Positions 61,466-64,000 of a DNA stretch of 64,000 nt are shown here, piece after piece (position 1 is the first letter of the stretch; each line of letters starts with the position of its first letter). Source of the DNA: Argyresthia goedartella. Its lineage: Eukaryota > Arthropoda > Insecta > Lepidoptera > Argyresthiidae. The stretch spans positions 36,970,383 to 37,034,382 of the forward strand of contig OX463814.1 of the NCBI GenBank assembly GCA_949825045.1, in the 5' to 3' direction. The position numbers and the translations under genes are program-made. The notes beneath the pieces are model-generated. The model saw only the letters and a list, made by a program, of their open reading frames with translations. It ran no database searches and had not been told where the DNA came from.

Positions 61466-61564
61466 GTAATCAGTGATGCTAAGAAAATACACTTTGAATT
61501 TTCGAGTTATAGACATGTGATTACTTTTTAAATAACAGCCCTCGTGACCTCACTTGATAAATAG

Positions 61565-61918
61565 TAGTTTATGTGACTGCTATATAATGCCTAATTATGT
61601 ACAGTTACATACACTAGTTTATCTACACGCATATCATAAGCTCTGTTTTATGTGTTCAGGAACCGCATGTTCGACCGGAATTGTGGCATTGATCATTGCT
61701 CTTCAGTTGTTTAGCTTGTTCTGTAGTACCAACTTCACAGACAAAGCGTCGGCTTTCGAAATTTGAATGTCATAATTTGATAAATTTTTGTACATTATGG
61801 TCATAATGATCAATATTCGGATAATAAATGAGTTTTACCAAGAAGTTTATCATTTTGCTGGTCATAAGGTGTGGTTTTTAGACGCAGTAAAGAGGGTTTA
61901 TGACACATGTGTAGATAA
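61565..61918. mobile_element. MITE family M copy 6 (reverse)
   Basis: CTAATTATGTACAGTTACAT, TTTATCTACACGCATATCAT, and the end GTTTATGACACATGTGTAGA. Body diverged. It starts about 100 bases after the exon O donor. Confidence 0.8.
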
Positions 61919-62325
61919 TAGTAGTTTATGTGACTGCTACATAATGGAGGGCAGTAATACTCGAGAGTGGGTTTATGAAACGAGCCGAAGGCGAGTCGAG
62001 ATAATATCACTCGAGAGTTTTATTGCCTAATTATGTACAGTTACATACACTAGTTTATCTACACACATATCATAAGCTCTCTTTGATGTGTTCAGGAACC
62101 GCATGTTTGACCGGCATTGTGGCTCTGCAGTTGTTTAGCTTGTTCTGTAGTACCAACTTCACGCAGGCGGGCGTCGGCGTTCGAAATTTGACTGTTATAA
62201 TATGTAGAAAAGTTACACATTATGGAATTTTTTAGATAAGAAATGAGTTTACCAAGTTATGCTGATCGTAACGTGCGCTTTTTGGACACAGTAAAGAGGG
62301 TTTATGATACGTGTGTAGATAAAAT
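61919..62325. mobile_element. MITE family M copy 7 (reverse), tandem with copy 6
   Basis: TAGTAGTTTATGTGACTGCT opens it, then CACTCGAGAGTTTTATTGCC, the complete body GCATGTTTGACCGGCATTGT, and the end GTTTATGATACGTGTGTAGA. It lies head to tail with copy 6. Confidence 0.82.
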
Positions 62326-62489
62326 AACAAACGTTACATGAGGCTGGTTGTTTCTGAACGATAAAATCAATGTCACTATTAAACATCCACAACAACAAAA
62401 ACATTCCAGCAAATTGAGCAAAAGAACGCCAAAATAACTCTTTACTATAAAATGCTGGAATGTTTGCATTGATTTGAAGATTATACGTA

Positions 62490-62740
62490 AAACAAACATT
62501 TTTATACAGACAGGCCCATATATTGCTTCCGACCCCACACTAGGATAGCCTGTGTCTTGGTAACCAGAAATAACGACGTCACACACATATAAACATCCAA
62601 GACCTGGGTTTTTTTCTTTATCCTCAACCGGGGATCGAACCCGGGACCTCTCGCATGGCAGGCAGTGCAGCCACAAAGGTCGTCATAATACAGAAACAGC
62701 GACATCACACACATTTAGACATCCAATAACATCAATTGTA
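62490..62740 (-). mobile_element. SINE S1 copy plus a partial second copy, antisense
   Basis: TTGCTTCCGACCCCACACTA, AAACATCCAAGACCTGGG, GGGGATCGAACCCGGGACC (B box), GCCACAAAGGTCGTCATAAT (head). A second tail fragment (AGAAACAGCGACATCACAC) follows at 62690-62735. Confidence 0.8.
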
Positions 62741-62879
62741 TCTAAATGCTAAAGATTTGAGCTAGCCTTATCTTCTCCCTGGGCGGACCTTGAACGTATT
62801 TCTTACTAGGCATGGTTGTCTTTTTCTAATCTTAGGATTTCACTAAGACTTTATCACCTGTATAATCTGAGTCCTCACC

Positions 62880-63460
62880 ACTTTATAAAACTAAATAAAA
62901 TCGGCCAAGAGCGGGTCGGACTCACACACGAAGGATTCCGTACCCATTGTACAAGAAAACTTAGGCACGACAAATAATAGAACAAAATGAAAATAATATT
63001 ATGTTCGAACGTATACGTATCCACCAGCACTTATTGCGCGATATCAAACCAATTGCGTCACCACAACCATGTGATGAGCCGCGAAATCTGCGATCATGTT
63101 TGAATCATCATATGATTTGTATATCGCGGGAGGTGCTCAAAATGGGGACCCCCTTTCATTTATAGAATCTCGTGTATTTCTGTGTTTCGTGTATTTCTGC
63201 CTGTCTGTCTATCCGTTTGTCAGCATGCTGTATATCATGAACCGTAGGTAGAGTTGAAAATTTCACATAATGTGTATTTCTGTTGTCGCTATGTCGCTGT
63301 CGCGTATTTAAATAAATACACATTATGTGAAAATTTCAACTCTACCTACGGTTCATGATATACAGCATACTGACAAACGGATAGACAGACAGACAGACGG
63401 ACGGAGGAGGGACTTAGTAATAGAGTCCCGTTTGGCACCCTTCGGGTACGGAATCCTAAA
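62880..63460. repeat. Dispersed repeat R1 with a long hairpin
   Basis: 62890-62960 has GAGCGGGTCGGACTCACACAC. 63035-63110 is an antisense SINE S4 piece. 63203-63279 and 63315-63391 are ~77-bp inverted arms with about one mismatch around a ~35-bp loop (GTTCATGATATACAGCATAC core). 63391-63450 ends ACGGACGG...TTCGGGTACGGAATCC. Confidence 0.65.
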
Positions 63461-64000
63461 AGCTATAATATCAATATTTGTGTACTTTCTTACTGACTGA
63501 AAACTGCACAGGACAGCCAACTTAAAGGTGAAGGGAATTCTACAAAAAATAAACAAATAACGCTGTAGAGCACAACTGAAGGACATTCTGTTTTCGCGGC
63601 GATTTCAGAATCGTTTTATATTTTGAGACGGGAATAACGTAGCTGGGCAAGAACACCATCTCGAAATGGTTTTCTCAGTTTGGTGCCCTTGAAAATTATT
63701 TACAAGGCTCATTCAGCTGTATACGTCTATGTCACCCTAAGATAGTATACACCGATAGTTTTTAAACTAACCCGTTAGCTTGTAAATTATCTACAAATTG
63801 TAAACCAGACCGACAGGGTTTAGAATTTACGTTTCTTTAGTTCTTACATGTTACCTAAAACGAAGACTTCGGGGGCTTCGCTGTGCTTTGCCCCCTCTAG
63901 TCTTCACCCAAGCTACCGCAGTGTTTGCCCTGGTATTTCGTTGGCAATTCAAGTTTAAACCAGTTCACAACTCAAGGGTTTTATTATAAACACGTCATAT
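63461..64000. other. PWP2 intron continuing out of the window
   Basis: 63835-63960 (GCTACCGCAGTGTTTGCCC) is a fragment related to the arms of the foldback at 44814-46378. No further PWP2 exon is recognised. Confidence 0.5.

Larger units (their letters stand above)
56915..60750 (-). mobile_element. PIF/Harbinger DNA transposon, decayed, 3.8 kb
   Basis: The ends GGAGGTCTACCATGACCT (56915) and the complement of GGAGGCCTACTATGACCT (ending 60750) form inverted repeats. TTCGTACCATGACCT repeats recur as subterminal motifs on both sides. The interior holds a HARB1-like transposase on the minus strand. Length fits Harbinger elements. A clean 3-bp target duplication is not visible. Confidence 0.75.

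Overview
This window is animal nuclear DNA, most likely from a moth or butterfly. It shows spliced GT-AG exons, insect-type (TTAGG)n tracts, and dense tRNA-derived SINEs, LINEs, MITEs, mariner and Harbinger elements of the kind common in lepidopteran introns. No bacterial-style operon is present. The organism call is an inference; no species can be named from the sequence alone.

One host gene explains the whole window: the plus-strand homologue of PWP2/UTP1 (periodic tryptophan protein 2), a WD40 protein of the UTP-B complex of the small-subunit processome. I placed 15 consecutive exons (here A to O) between 1464 and 61465 by matching remembered PWP2 family sequence and checking that acceptor AG, donor GT and codon phase agree at every junction. 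They encode about 757 residues, from the first WD repeats to the C-terminal Utp12-like domain. The first coding exon or exons lie left of the window and the last lie right of it, so the locus exceeds 60 kb although its coding sequence is under 3 kb.

The introns hold nearly everything else. The main items are a young Ty3/Gypsy-type LTR retrotransposon with 389-bp LTRs and one 1380-residue gag-pol frame (18992-24448); a nearly full-length LINE (36225-39230) plus several 5'-truncated relatives; a mariner-type element bounded by TA-flanked inverted repeats (28394-33531) that contains gene-like cargo; a decayed PIF/Harbinger element (56915-60750); a MULE-like foldback element with a 9-bp target duplication (47827-48517); a long-armed foldback element (44814-46378); and a three-level nest (40660-42330). 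A ~400-bp palindromic MITE family and at least three SINE families recur.

The most unusual feature is that minisatellites sit exactly at 5' splice sites of the host gene. The donor of exon B is contained in a 31-bp unit repeated 14 times, and the donor of exon N in a 137-bp unit (85 bp exon plus 52 bp intron) repeated 14 times. Arrays also begin within about 25 bp of the donors of exons E and I. The exon E array fills its intron with acceptor-like pyrimidine-AG motifs. The gene therefore offers the spliceosome dozens of near-identical competing sites.
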